Shown here: piece after piece, positions 34,464 through 45,110 of the stretch
Position numbering within the stretch: position 1 is the first letter of the stretch
How the letters are laid out: every line of letters starts with the position of its first letter
From: Paenibacillus caseinilyticus
GTDB taxonomy: Bacteria; Bacillota; Bacilli; Paenibacillales; NBRC-103111
DNA length: 64,000 nucleotides
Assembly (NCBI RefSeq): GCF_027533645.1
Contig: NZ_JAQAGY010000027.1
Location: 1 to 64,000, forward strand
Reading direction: 5' to 3'
Notes under the pieces: model-generated
Databases searched by the model: none
What the model was told of the DNA's origin: nothing
The model's input: the letters and a program-made list of their open reading frames with translations, nothing else
Position numbers and translations under genes: made by a program

Positions 34464-35968
34464 GTCTCCCGCTCTCCCCCGCCTTCTCCTTGTACCAGAG
34501 GCAGCGTCACGATGATCGCCGTCCCCTGCCCCGGACCGCTCCGGGCGCGGACGCGCCCTCCATGCTCCTCCACGATGCCTTTGACGATAGCCAGCCCGAG
34601 CCCGCTGCCCCCTGAATCTGCGGCACGGGCCGGGTCTCCCCGGTAGAACCGGTCGAATACCCACGGCAGCGCCTGCACCTCGATCCCGGGTCCGTTATCC
34701 TCGAGCGTCAGCTCGGCCTCCCCACCTGCCACGCGAAGGGAGATGGACAGCCCGTCGGCCTTTCCCTTCCTATGCTTCAGCGAGTTGTCTACGATGTTCA
34801 TGAGCACCCTGCCGAGCTTCTCCCGGTCCGCACTCACCCAGAGGGGCGGCCCTCCGGGCGGAATATCGCAGCGGAGTTCCATCTCCCGCATCCTCGGGTC
34901 ATGGCGCAGCTCCTCGGCATATTCCGTGACATACCCGCGCAGGTCCAGACGCTCAAAGTGAAACGGAAGCCGCTTCAAATCAAGCTTCGAGAACAAGAAC
35001 AGCTCATCGATCAGACGGTTCAAGTGGAGCGCCTTGCTGTGAATCATCCCCACGTATCTCTCCCGCTTCTCCGGCGTATCGGCGATCCCGTCCCGCAGCC
35101 CTTCCGCACAGCTCTGGATGGCTGTCAGCGGCGTCTTCAGATCGTGCGAAATGCTCGTGAGCAGCTCTTTGCGGTTCTCCTCGTATTGCAGCTGCGTGCG
35201 GATCGAAGCCAGCAGGCGCTGCCGCATCTCCTCGAACGCTGCGCCCACCTCGCCGATCTCATCCCTGCGCGCGATGCGCAGCTCCTGCTCCAGCTGCCCG
35301 TCCTTGATCCGCTCGGCGGCCCGCTTCAGCTCGCGCAGCGGCCGGATGATGCTCCGGGAGACGAGATAAGTCAGCCCGCCGTTCGTAACCGCGTGTACAA
35401 GCAGCACCGTTCCCAATAGGAGAGGGAACACCCTGCGAGCCATCATGCTGAACAGCCGTTGATCTTCGAGCAGCACCACCTCGCCGCTGCCGCCCCCCTC
35501 CCACTGTATCTCCTGCTTGAAGGCGTAGTAGGCCGTTCCGTTCAACACCACTTCCTGCTCATGCGCATTGTCGCCCTCCTTCTTCTGCGGAAGAGCCGTG
35601 AGCACAGCCGGGTCCTCTACAGGCCCGATCCATGAAGACGAGAAGGCGACCTTCCCCTCCCGCAGCACCACAATACCCGATTGCAGCTCCGCGAGCTTCG
35701 CTTCCGCCTCCTTCAGGAAGGCTGTGTCCCTGAACCGTTCCGGCTCTTCCCGGGCGAAGTATTCCAGCACTGTATACCACTCGTTCTTGCGCTCGAACCT
35801 CTCCTCCACCGCCTTCCCTCCGCCTCCGTCCGGCAAGATCAAGGATTTCAGTCCGAAGACGTCGTGCAGAAACAGCGAGGCGAACAGCGCAGCCGTAAGG
35901 ACGAACAGCACGAGAGGAACGACGACCATGGCGATGTTCGAGAGTATGAGCTTCATTCGGATAGACAA
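34460..35968 (-). CDS. Sensor histidine kinase
   Basis: Membrane sensor kinase of about 502 residues. TM1 lies near 8-33 and TM2 near 180-205, with an extracytoplasmic sensor loop between them. A HAMP linker (SIIRPLRELKRAAERIKDG) leads into the HisKA domain with phospho-His in TSISHDLKTPL. The ATPase domain has NIVDNSLKHRKG (N box), EDNGPGI (G1), DRFYRGD and GGSGLGLAIVKG (G2). I start at TTG 35968 (MSIRMKLILSNIA) because GGGAG lies 10 nt upstream; ATG 35956 is an alternative. It follows the ABC permease, so peptide or envelope-stress sensing is plausible but unproven. Confidence 0.9.
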   Translation of the reverse strand: MSIRMKLILSNIAMVVVPLVLFVLTAALFASLFLHDVFGLKSLILPDGGGGKAVEERFERKNEWYTVLEYFAREEPERFRDTAFLKEAEAKLAELQSGIVVLREGKVAFSSSWIGPVEDPAVLTALPQKKEGDNAHEQEVVLNGTAYYAFKQEIQWEGGGSGEVVLLEDQRLFSMMARRVFPLLLGTVLLVHAVTNGGLTYLVSRSIIRPLRELKRAAERIKDGQLEQELRIARRDEIGEVGAAFEEMRQRLLASIRTQLQYEENRKELLTSISHDLKTPLTAIQSCAEGLRDGIADTPEKRERYVGMIHSKALHLNRLIDELFLFSKLDLKRLPFHFERLDLRGYVTEYAEELRHDPRMREMELRCDIPPGGPPLWVSADREKLGRVLMNIVDNSLKHRKGKADGLSISLRVAGGEAELTLEDNGPGIEVQALPWVFDRFYRGDPARAADSGGSGLGLAIVKGIVEEHGGRVRARSGPGQGTAIIVTLPLVQGEGGGERET

Positions 35969-35988
35969 TGACTTTCCGCTCCCTGCTC

Positions 35989-36744
35989 CTAGAATGATTT
36001 TTTGGAAAAGACAACCAGACCGCTTGTATAAGCTATTATACAATACGACAGGAGCAGTGCAGAGAGATTCCACAGCCGGGCACCCGGCAGTCCGTCCCCG
36101 AGCCAGAGGGTGTGCCAGCCCGTGTAGGAGAAGAGGGACCAGACCGACAGCTCCGGCAGCAGGAGCGGGAGCAGCTTGGCGCCGCCGTACACCAGCAGGC
36201 ACAGCGCAATGGCCGTCGCGGTACGGCCGGCGAGCTGCGCAAGTGCCGCATAGACGACGCCAACGGTCAGCATAGCCGCCCATGCGGCCAGCGCGGCCTT
36301 GGCGGCAGGGGCGGCACCCAGCGCGCCGGCAGGGGAGCTTCCGGGAAGCAGCCAGCCGCAGAGCAGGCAGACCGCCGCCACGAGCAGCAGCTGCAGGCCG
36401 GTATAGAGCGCGGCGGCCAGCACCTTGGCGCCATAGATCTTGCCCCGCGATACCGGGCGGACCAGCGAGAGCCGGATCGTGCCCGCTTCGCCTTCGCCGG
36501 CGAACTGCTCGGCGGCCGTGAGGCAGAGGAAGAGCGGCAGGACGACGGCCGTGTATCCGCCGAGCAGCGTAAGATAAGGATCGCCGCCCAGGAGCGAGGC
36601 CAGGCCCGTGCCGCTGCTCAGGCGGGCCGACAGCAGCATGAAGCCGAGCGGCAGCAGGAGCGCAGCCAGGAGGAAGCCGCGGGTTCTCGGCTGAGCCGCC
36701 AGTTTGGCGAGCTCATTGTGCAGACTTGCAGCGAAGCGCCGCAT
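35989..36744 (-). CDS. ABC-2 type transporter permease
   Basis: A 251-residue membrane protein with six predicted helices. The N-terminus RRFAASLHNELAKLAAQPRTR is the usual cytoplasmic lead of ABC-2 permeases working with CcmA/BcrA-like ATPases. EQFAGEGEAGTIRLSLVRPVSRGKIYGAK is the conserved coupling segment. Its ATG comes one nt after the ATPase stop codon (TGA-G-ATG), with GGGAGGGAG upstream. With the ATPase it should export a lipid, peptide or antibiotic; similar BceAB/BcrAB systems give bacitracin or lantibiotic resistance, but the substrate is unknown. Confidence 0.88.
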   Translation of the reverse strand: MRRFAASLHNELAKLAAQPRTRGFLLAALLLPLGFMLLSARLSSGTGLASLLGGDPYLTLLGGYTAVVLPLFLCLTAAEQFAGEGEAGTIRLSLVRPVSRGKIYGAKVLAAALYTGLQLLLVAAVCLLCGWLLPGSSPAGALGAAPAAKAALAAWAAMLTVGVVYAALAQLAGRTATAIALCLLVYGGAKLLPLLLPELSVWSLFSYTGWHTLWLGDGLPGARLWNLSALLLSYCIIAYTSGLVVFSKKSF

Positions 36745-36745
36745 C

Positions 36746-37483
36746 TCAGGCTCCCTCCCTCTGCCGGCCGGCCGCAATAACATACATGGCCTCCAGCGTA
36801 CCATAAGCCTGCAGCAGATCGGGGACGCGGCCCTCGAGTACGAGAGTGCCGCCCCGGATCACGCCAGCCCGGCTGCAGACCTGCTCCATCTCCCCGATGT
36901 GATGGGAGGCGATCAGGAAGGTCACCCCTTCGTCCGCAGCCAGCCGCCCAATCAGCCCGCGGATATCCAAGATGCCGTCCAGATCGAGCCCGTTGGTCGG
37001 TTCGTCCATCACAATACAGGCCGGGGCAGGCAGCAGCGCGGCGGCCAAGGCCAGCCGCTGCTTCATCCCGAGCGAGAAGCCCTTGGTCTTCTCCCGGGCA
37101 TAGGGCCCAAGCCCCGTCAGCTCCAGCACCTCCTCGGTACGGGCGGCCGGAATCCCCGGGTAGTGGCGCCGCACCTGCTCCAGCTGGCTGCGGGCTGTCA
37201 TGTACCCGTAGGTACTCCCCGCCTCGATCACGCAGCCGACCCGCTCCATCGCCTTCTCATAAGACGCCGTGAGGCTGTGCCCGAACCAGCGGATCTCCCC
37301 CCCGGCGGCCGGGATCAAGCCGGTAATGAGCTTGAGCAGCGTCGTCTTCCCCGCTCCGTTCGGGCCGAACAGGCCGTAGATCTCTCCCCGGTGTATCTCC
37401 AGATTCACCTCATGGAGGCCCCTTCCATTCCGGTATGTCTTCGTCAGTCCGCTTACCTTCAGCACCGGTTCTTCCCTCATCAT
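36746..37483 (-). CDS. ABC transporter ATP-binding protein (BcrA/CcmA-like)
   Basis: A 245-residue ATPase partner of the downstream permease. Walker A GPNGAGKTT (about 39-47), a signature region reading FSLGMKQRLALAAALLPAPA, Walker B CIVMDEPTNGLD, and the switch His in FLIASHHI. The LGMKQ form of the signature is common in this antibiotic-export subgroup. AAGGAGG stands 7 nt before ATG 37483. It is the first gene of the ABC-permease-kinase-regulator unit. A hairpin at 37512-37557 lies just upstream. Confidence 0.92.
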   Translation of the reverse strand: MMREEPVLKVSGLTKTYRNGRGLHEVNLEIHRGEIYGLFGPNGAGKTTLLKLITGLIPAAGGEIRWFGHSLTASYEKAMERVGCVIEAGSTYGYMTARSQLEQVRRHYPGIPAARTEEVLELTGLGPYAREKTKGFSLGMKQRLALAAALLPAPACIVMDEPTNGLDLDGILDIRGLIGRLAADEGVTFLIASHHIGEMEQVCSRAGVIRGGTLVLEGRVPDLLQAYGTLEAMYVIAAGRQREGA

Positions 37484-37511
37484 TAATACGCCTCCTTACT
37501 GCTCTCCTGCT

Positions 37512-37557
37512 CATGCCGTTCGTTCTGCCGGCCATCGCCGGGGAAGCGAACGGCATG
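37512..37557 (-). terminator. Hairpin between the secreted-protein gene and the ABC operon
   Basis: CATGCCGTTCG (37512-37522) and CGAACGGCATG (37547-37557) form a perfect 11-bp stem whose loop contains a smaller CCGG-containing stem. There is no T run. It may end the upstream transcript weakly or act in the leader of the ABC operon. Confidence 0.5.
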
Positions 37558-37616
37558 CAGGCAGCTCGCTTCCCCGGGTCGACAGGCCTTGCGGCCAAGG
37601 CCGCCGTCACTCTGTT

Positions 37617-38537
37617 CTACCGGTGCTCCTCTTCCTTATGCAGCGTGACGACCGGCTTGCCGGTAAGGTCCACCGTATCCGCCGTCGTGGCATTCTGCCC
37701 GGACAGCTTCAACTGAGCGGATAAGGCCAGGTCATGCTCCACGCCCTCCGCATCCTTACCGTCAGCTGCCAGCTCCAGGACCTGCCCCTTCAGCGTACCG
37801 TCCGGCGCAATGTCCGCCGTGAGATGGAATGATTCGATCCGGATGTCCCGGGTCAACCGCGGGAGCTGCAGCGCTTCGCCGTCTTTCATCCACGGCGGCA
37901 ACCCCTCCCCCTCCTGGGACGACGGGTGTCTATGCTCCGGGTCTGACGCATGCTTCACCGCCAGCGATCCGAGCGCCTGCACCGCAGGCGGGATCTGTGC
38001 CGCCGACAGCTGCAGCTCCACCCGCTGGCTTCCGTCCGGCTGCGCCTCCAGCGTCATCTGCTGCTTGAGGCTGCCGGCCAGCGCATCGACGAGGCCCTCC
38101 AGCTCTCCGGCATCCGGCCCTTCCCCTTCCTCCGTCTTCCAGCTGTGGCTGTGCTTCTTCTCATCGCCATGATCCCCGACCGCGTAATACGTATCATCGG
38201 CGGCATGCTTAAGCACCACTCCTCCGCCCGGCTGGGTGAAGAAGGCGACCCGCTCCGACTTCGACCCGCTCTCGATCCCCACTTCCCCGCTGGCCTGCCC
38301 TCCCTCGCGGTCGATCTTGACGAGCGGCGCCGCTTTCCATACCGGCTTGCCGTTATCGGTGAGGGTCACCTGCACATCGGCCGTTACGCTCTGCACTGTA
38401 TGCTGCTGCTTGAGAGCCGCTTTGTACGCCTCATAGCCCGATGTCCCCGCCATCGCCGACATGCCGCTGGTCGCCAGGAGCACGCCCCCCACCGCCAAGG
38501 GTACTGCTGCTTTCCATACCTGTTTGCTCATCTTCAT
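37617..38537 (-). CDS. Exported protein of unknown function
   Basis: A 306-residue secreted protein. The signal peptide is about 1-33 (MKMSKQVWKAA, hydrophobic core, SAMAG). The mature part starts YEAYKAALKQQHTVQSVTADVQVTLTDN and resembles lipid- or outer-surface carrier folds seen in LolA/DUF6612-like proteins, but I cannot assign a family. A histidine- and acid-rich stretch lies near 130-145 and another near 205-215. ATG 38537 has TGGAGG 8 nt upstream; the frame is open five codons further. It precedes the ABC/two-component unit in the same direction with an 133-nt gap, so it might provide a surface sensor for it. Confidence 0.65.
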   Translation of the reverse strand: MKMSKQVWKAAVPLAVGGVLLATSGMSAMAGTSGYEAYKAALKQQHTVQSVTADVQVTLTDNGKPVWKAAPLVKIDREGGQASGEVGIESGSKSERVAFFTQPGGGVVLKHAADDTYYAVGDHGDEKKHSHSWKTEEGEGPDAGELEGLVDALAGSLKQQMTLEAQPDGSQRVELQLSAAQIPPAVQALGSLAVKHASDPEHRHPSSQEGEGLPPWMKDGEALQLPRLTRDIRIESFHLTADIAPDGTLKGQVLELAADGKDAEGVEHDLALSAQLKLSGQNATTADTVDLTGKPVVTLHKEEEHR

Positions 38538-38741
38538 TTGAATTTCCTCCATTCGGTAAGTTCGGATTGTGAAGTCCTCCTGCCGCTCTCCGCCCCCTTG
38601 CTGCGGGCCCTCTCTTAGGTGCTGCGCTTCGTGCGCCTCAGGTTTCCTTCTTGTGATCAGAATAACCCCCGACTCTTACCTCCTTCTAAACCAATTCTAA
38701 AAAAAGTATAAAACCGCCCTTTCCCAGCCCGCTGCTAACAA

Positions 38742-38826
38742 AAAAACGGAACTCCGCCCCCCATTGCCCCGGGCCCGCCTCTCTTCAGAGGACGCCTAAG
38801 CGCAATGAGGAACCGTGAGTTCCGTC
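38742..38826 (-). terminator. Terminator of thiC
   Basis: On the minus strand ACGGAACTC and GAGTTCCGT close a long hairpin with a GC-rich interior, followed by TTTTTTTG. It lies about 50 nt after the thiC stop codon. Confidence 0.75.
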
Positions 38827-38874
38827 ATCTTCCTTCCTTTAGTGCTATTAGACTCCGATCACCATTAGACCCGA

Positions 38875-40689
<1,815 letters not shown>

Positions 40690-40781
40690 CTTTCCTGTAA
40701 CCTCCCCTAGGCTCTTGGACGCGCGGTATACCCGCACCGCTTCCGGCCCCGAAGTGGATAATCATGGGGGACAAGCACGAC

Positions 40782-40814
40782 AAAAAGGACCGCTCGATGT
40801 ATCGCAAGCGGTCC
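40782..40814 (-). terminator. Terminator of the TPP riboswitch
   Basis: On the minus strand GGACCGCT pairs with AGCGGTCC and is followed by TTTTTG. It lies between the TPP aptamer and thiC and is the likely expression platform. Confidence 0.8.
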
Positions 40815-40902
40815 ACGGTTGAAAGCGCAGCATAGCACACAGGGCGCCGGTGTCCATAGACATCCGGGCCGCTGCATCGCTGCACGCTGTTGGTGTGGGG
40901 TC

Positions 40903-40996
40903 TCGTTCCTCCGCTGGCATTATCCAGTTCAGGTCTAACGGTCGAAGGCAGCGGCCTTCCTCTCAGCCTGGCGGTCTCCCAAGCTCCCGTGCATCA
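40903..40996 (-). promoter_or_regulatory. TPP riboswitch (THI element) of thiC
   Basis: Read on the minus strand: CACGGGAGCTTGGGAGACCG, then the conserved CTGAGAGG, then GACCGTTAGACCTGAACTGG followed by ATAATGCCAGCGGAGGAA. All THI-box elements are present in order, including the P1 strands GGGAGC and the 3' GCGGAGGAA part. With the terminator downstream it should switch transcription of thiC. Confidence 0.96.
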
Positions 40997-41128
40997 CAAT
41001 ATGAAATTATTCCTTACCCAGCATAAACGGAAATGTCTGGAAAAGCAACCAAAAATGCCGCCTATAGAAGCAGAACGCTAATCCTGTGGCCAGCGGTTAT
41101 GCGGCAGGCCCTATGCTGCAAGTACAGC

Positions 41129-43276
41129 TTACTCCCGGCCTCCGTGCGCCTGCAGGAAAGCAGCCAACGCCCCGGGCTCGAGTGCCCGGCTGACATAGAA
41201 GCCCTGCACCGCGTCGCACCCCTTCGCCGCGAGGAACTCGAGCTGCCGCCCCGTCTCCACGCCTTCGGCCACCACCTTAAGGTTCAGGGTGTGCGCCAAC
41301 GACACGATGCCGGCCGCAATAGCGCCGTTCGCCTGCTCCTCCTCCAGCCGCGAAATGAAGGACTTGTCGATCTTCAGCGTATCAATGGGGAAGCGGGTGA
41401 GATAGCTCAGCGACGAGAAGCCCGTGCCGAAATCGTCGATGGAGATACAGATGCCGAGCTCCTTCAGATGCTGGAGCGTCCGCGCGGCCTCTCCCGGGTT
41501 CTCCATGACGGTGCTCTCGGTCAGCTCCAGCTCCAGCGCCTCCGGGGGTAGCCCCGTGTCGCGGAGCACCTGCGCGATCACCTTCTCCAGGTCCGCCTTG
41601 TGGAACTGGCGGGGAGACAGGTTCACGCTGACGGCGAGCGGGCCGAGTCCCGCATCCAGCCACGCCCTGCACTGCCGGCACGCTTCCCGGACGATCCACT
41701 CGCCCATCGGCACGATGAGCCCCGTCTCCTCGGCAATGCCGATGAAGGCTCCCGGGTAGACGAGCCCCTGCTCCCGGCTGTTCCAGCGCACCAGCGCCTC
41801 GGCTCCGTAGATACGGCCCGTTGCCAGATCGAGCTTCGGCTGATAATGCAGCACGAGCTCCTCCTGCTCCAGGGCCTGACGCAGGAGCACTTCCATCTGC
41901 AGGCGCTCCTTCGCCGAATCCTTCATCGACGGGGTGAACAGCTGGCAGGCGTTCCTCCCGAGCTCCTTCGAGCGGTACATCGCGATGTCCGCATTGCGCA
42001 CCAGCGTGTCGATACTCCCTCCATCCCGGGGATACAGCGAGATGCCTACGCTTGCTGTCATGCTCATCTTCTGCCCGTCGAGCGTGAACGGCTCCTTGAG
42101 CAGCTCCGTGATCAGCCTGCCTGCGGCAAGCGCCTCCTGCGCCCCATGCACCCCCGGCACCAGGAGCAGGAACTCATCCCCGCCGAGCCTCGCGATCGTA
42201 TCGGCGAAGGGGAGTCCCTGCCGCAAGCGCTCCGCTACCTGCTGCAGCAGCCGGTCCCCGGCCTCATGGCCCAGCGAGTCGTTGATGACCTTGAAGTGGT
42301 CAAGATCGAACATCACTACCGCCAGCGGCTCCCCGCCTCGCCCCTTGGCGATGCATTCGGTCACCCGCTTGTGGACGTACCAGCGGTTCGGCAGCCCGGT
42401 CAGCGCATCGTGGTACGCCATGTGCTCGATCTTCTCGGCTGCCCGCCGGCGCTCCGTCATATCGCGGCAGAGAGCCAGGACCAGCCGGCTGTCGCCCACA
42501 TCGACCACACCCAGCTGAATGTCCATGGGAAGCCTGGAACCGTCCTTGCGCACCAATTCATCTTCATAATGAAGCGTTCCTTCGGCTATAACCCGCTGGT
42601 GCAGCCGCAGGAACTCTGACGCCGGCAGGGAGGAGATCTGCTCCGCCTGCATCGACAGCAGCTCTTCCTCCGAATACCCGAGCGAGTCGCAGGCCTGCCG
42701 GTTCACATCGATGAACCTTCCGCTGCCGTCGGTCAGGAAGAAGGAGTCGGCCGCCTGGTCCACCAGCTTGCGGAACAGCTCTTCGCTCTCCCGCAGCGAC
42801 TTCTCCGCGAGCACCCGGTCCGTAATATCGAGGGCAAAGCCGAGCAGCACCTTCCCGCCCTTCTGCTCATCCGGACAGATCAGCGTCTTGCCCGTGTAGA
42901 GATAGACCTCGCTGCCTCCGACGAGGGACGTGCCTTCACTGGTGAGCAGCTCACCGGTCCGCCATACCTCCAGATTCTCCTGCCGGAACCGGTCCGCCAC
43001 CTCAAATGGAAAAAAATCGTACAGTGTCCGGCCGACAAGTTCCTCTTCGGTCAGGGCGTTGCGTTTGTATGTAGCCTGGTTGGCATAGATCGTGCGGCCC
43101 TCCGCATCTTCCATGAAGATATCCATCGGGAGGGCATCCAGAATTTTGCCGCTCAGCTTCTCCTGCGTCTCCAGCCGCTGCAGGAGTTCCCGCTCCCGCC
43201 GCTCGAGCTCACGGATACGCTGCAGCAGGCTGCTGCGTTCGATTTCCCACGGTTCTCTTCCTGTCTGGTTGCTCAT
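41129..43276 (-). CDS. PAS-PAS-GGDEF-EAL cyclic-di-GMP turnover protein
   Basis: A 715-residue cytoplasmic sensor. A short coiled coil (1-35) precedes PAS1 (about 40-155) and PAS2 (about 165-285). The GGDEF domain (about 290-450) has an intact IARLGGDEFLLL site; I see no RxxD inhibitory site in front of it. The EAL domain (about 460-705) keeps EALVRW, ELTES, IDDFGTGFSS, IDKSFI, AEGVET and GCDAVQGFYVS. Both activities could thus be functional. There are no membrane segments. It is monocistronic; the PAS ligands are unknown. Between it and the transporter (43277-43584) I see only an AT-rich promoter region with a TATAAT toward this gene. Confidence 0.92.
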   Translation of the reverse strand: MSNQTGREPWEIERSSLLQRIRELERRERELLQRLETQEKLSGKILDALPMDIFMEDAEGRTIYANQATYKRNALTEEELVGRTLYDFFPFEVADRFRQENLEVWRTGELLTSEGTSLVGGSEVYLYTGKTLICPDEQKGGKVLLGFALDITDRVLAEKSLRESEELFRKLVDQAADSFFLTDGSGRFIDVNRQACDSLGYSEEELLSMQAEQISSLPASEFLRLHQRVIAEGTLHYEDELVRKDGSRLPMDIQLGVVDVGDSRLVLALCRDMTERRRAAEKIEHMAYHDALTGLPNRWYVHKRVTECIAKGRGGEPLAVVMFDLDHFKVINDSLGHEAGDRLLQQVAERLRQGLPFADTIARLGGDEFLLLVPGVHGAQEALAAGRLITELLKEPFTLDGQKMSMTASVGISLYPRDGGSIDTLVRNADIAMYRSKELGRNACQLFTPSMKDSAKERLQMEVLLRQALEQEELVLHYQPKLDLATGRIYGAEALVRWNSREQGLVYPGAFIGIAEETGLIVPMGEWIVREACRQCRAWLDAGLGPLAVSVNLSPRQFHKADLEKVIAQVLRDTGLPPEALELELTESTVMENPGEAARTLQHLKELGICISIDDFGTGFSSLSYLTRFPIDTLKIDKSFISRLEEEQANGAIAAGIVSLAHTLNLKVVAEGVETGRQLEFLAAKGCDAVQGFYVSRALEPGALAAFLQAHGGRE

Positions 43277-43584
43277 GCTGTCCTCCCGAGTCGGTCTCGC
43301 GAAGCGATTCGTTTGTTTTTGTATTGGTTCGCTGTTCCCCCCGCTGATTCCTTCTTTTGGGCGGCTGACTCAGCCAGGAAACGTTAGGGTATTATAGGAA
43401 AAGAAGAGAGAGCACGCCATGGCTGACCATACATGTTACGGATGCGGTAATTTATTTGTCATTGGATAATAAGTTTCGTGCAAATTCGACTTCCTTTTCC
43501 AATTAAATACATGGACAACATCAAGGGTTTTCATATAACATACACATAAAATACTTGTATGATATTGACAGAAAGCGGAGGGTT

Positions 43585-44964
43585 ATGAACCTAATGGCAC
43601 AACAAAAACTTGATCCAAGCGAACGTTCTCTTACCGAGAAGTTCAGTACATCCGGGTTCATCCTCACGGCCATCGGAAGCGCCGTGGGGCTTGGGAACAT
43701 GTGGAAGTTCCCTTACATCACCGGGAAATACGGCGGAGCGGCTTTCTTCCTCCTCTTCACGATCTGCCTGCTCGCTGTCGGACTGCCGGTGCTTCTCGCC
43801 GAATTGTCCATCGGCCGCGGAGGACGGGGCAATGCCTATACCTCCTTCGTCAACCTGTCGGGCTCCAGGCGCTGGGGGGCACTCGGCTTCCTGTCGGTCA
43901 TTGCAGCTTTCCTGATCATGACTTTCTACTCGGTTGTTGCCGGGTGGACGCTGCATTATGCGGCAATGTCATTCAGCGGCTCTTTGTTTGAGAGCGCCGA
44001 CTATACGAAGCAGTTCCTTGACTTCGCCGGCGGCGTCTGGCCGGTCTTCTGGCAGCTCGTCGTTATTGCGCTCAACATCTGGATCGTCGCCCGCGGCATC
44101 TCCGGCGGGATCGAGAAATTCAACAAGATCCTGATTCCAGGGTTGCTGATTCTCCTGATCATTCTCATGATCCGCTCGCTTACGCTCCCGGGGGCCATGC
44201 AGGGTGTCGAATTCTTCCTGAAACCGGATTTCTCCAAGCTGACGGCCGAATCCGCGCTTGTAGCGCTCGGACACGCCTTCTTCTCGCTCTCCCTCGGGAT
44301 GGGCATCATGATCACTTACGGCAGCTATATCGACAAGCGCCAATCCTTGGGCGCGGCTACCCTCGCCGTAGGCGCGGGAGATCTCTTGTACGCGCTGGTG
44401 GCCGGCCTGATTATCTTCCCGACGTCGTTCTCCTTCGGGATCGAGCCTTCCCAAGGGGCCGGACTCGTCTTCATGGCGCTGCCCGCGGCCTTCGCCGCCA
44501 TGCCGCTAGGCGCCTTCTTTGGAGGCCTGTTCTTCATCCTGCTGGCGATTGCGGCGCTGACATCGTCCGTTTCCATCCTGGAAGTGCCGGTTGCTTATGC
44601 CATGGACAAGTGGAACTGGACCCGCAACAAAGCAACCGTCCTGGTCGGCATTGCTGCCTTCGTGCTCGGGATTCCTTCCGCCCTCTCCGTCAGCGGCGTA
44701 CTCAGCGACATCAAGATCTACGACGGCAAGGGCTTCTTCGACACGGTAGACTTCCTGGCCTCGAACATTCTGCTGCCGGTAGGCGGTCTTGTCGTGACGC
44801 TGTTCGCCGGATACAAGTGGTCTGCCGCCATGGAAGAAGCCGGCTTGACGCCGCTCTGGCTGCGTCTTTGGATGTTCGTACTGCGCTTCGTGGCTCCAAT
44901 CCTCGTCGTAGCGATCCTGCTCTACTCGGCAGGCGCGCTGAAGTGGATGGGACTCGGCGAATAA
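43585..44964 (+). CDS. Neurotransmitter:sodium symporter family transporter
   Basis: Sodium-dependent transporter (SNF/NSS family, LeuT-like) of about 459 residues with 11-12 predicted helices. The hallmark TM1 sequence FILTAIGSAVGLGNMWKFPY (about 24-43) contains the sodium and substrate-binding unwound region. TYGSYIDKR near TM6 and the later FFSLSLGMGIMITYGSY are typical. Substrate is probably an amino acid. GGAGGG precedes two starts, ATG 43585 (spacing 3) and ATG 43594 (spacing 12). A strong terminator follows. It is monocistronic. Confidence 0.92.
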   Translation: MNLMAQQKLDPSERSLTEKFSTSGFILTAIGSAVGLGNMWKFPYITGKYGGAAFFLLFTICLLAVGLPVLLAELSIGRGGRGNAYTSFVNLSGSRRWGALGFLSVIAAFLIMTFYSVVAGWTLHYAAMSFSGSLFESADYTKQFLDFAGGVWPVFWQLVVIALNIWIVARGISGGIEKFNKILIPGLLILLIILMIRSLTLPGAMQGVEFFLKPDFSKLTAESALVALGHAFFSLSLGMGIMITYGSYIDKRQSLGAATLAVGAGDLLYALVAGLIIFPTSFSFGIEPSQGAGLVFMALPAAFAAMPLGAFFGGLFFILLAIAALTSSVSILEVPVAYAMDKWNWTRNKATVLVGIAAFVLGIPSALSVSGVLSDIKIYDGKGFFDTVDFLASNILLPVGGLVVTLFAGYKWSAAMEEAGLTPLWLRLWMFVLRFVAPILVVAILLYSAGALKWMGLGE

Positions 44965-44977
44965 CTCGTTTACTGCC

Positions 44978-45012
44978 GGAAGCCCGGGTACTCCCCGGGC
45001 TTCCCTTTTTTT
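44978..45012 (+). terminator. Terminator of the sodium symporter gene
   Basis: GGAAGCCCGGG pairs perfectly with CCCGGGCTTCC around TACTC and is followed by TTTTTTT. Confidence 0.95.
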
Positions 45013-45110
45013 CGTTTTGCGGATGGAATGTTGTACAATAGAAGAGCATCACCGGCGACACCAAGACCGTACATATCCCTAATTAACTCATCCTAAATGG
45101 AGGAATAACC

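Noticed and set aside
33762..38537. A novel antibiotic biosynthesis or immunity cluster around the ABC/two-component unit
   Set aside because: There are no precursor peptide, modification or synthase genes; ABC plus two-component modules of this layout are common in Firmicutes.
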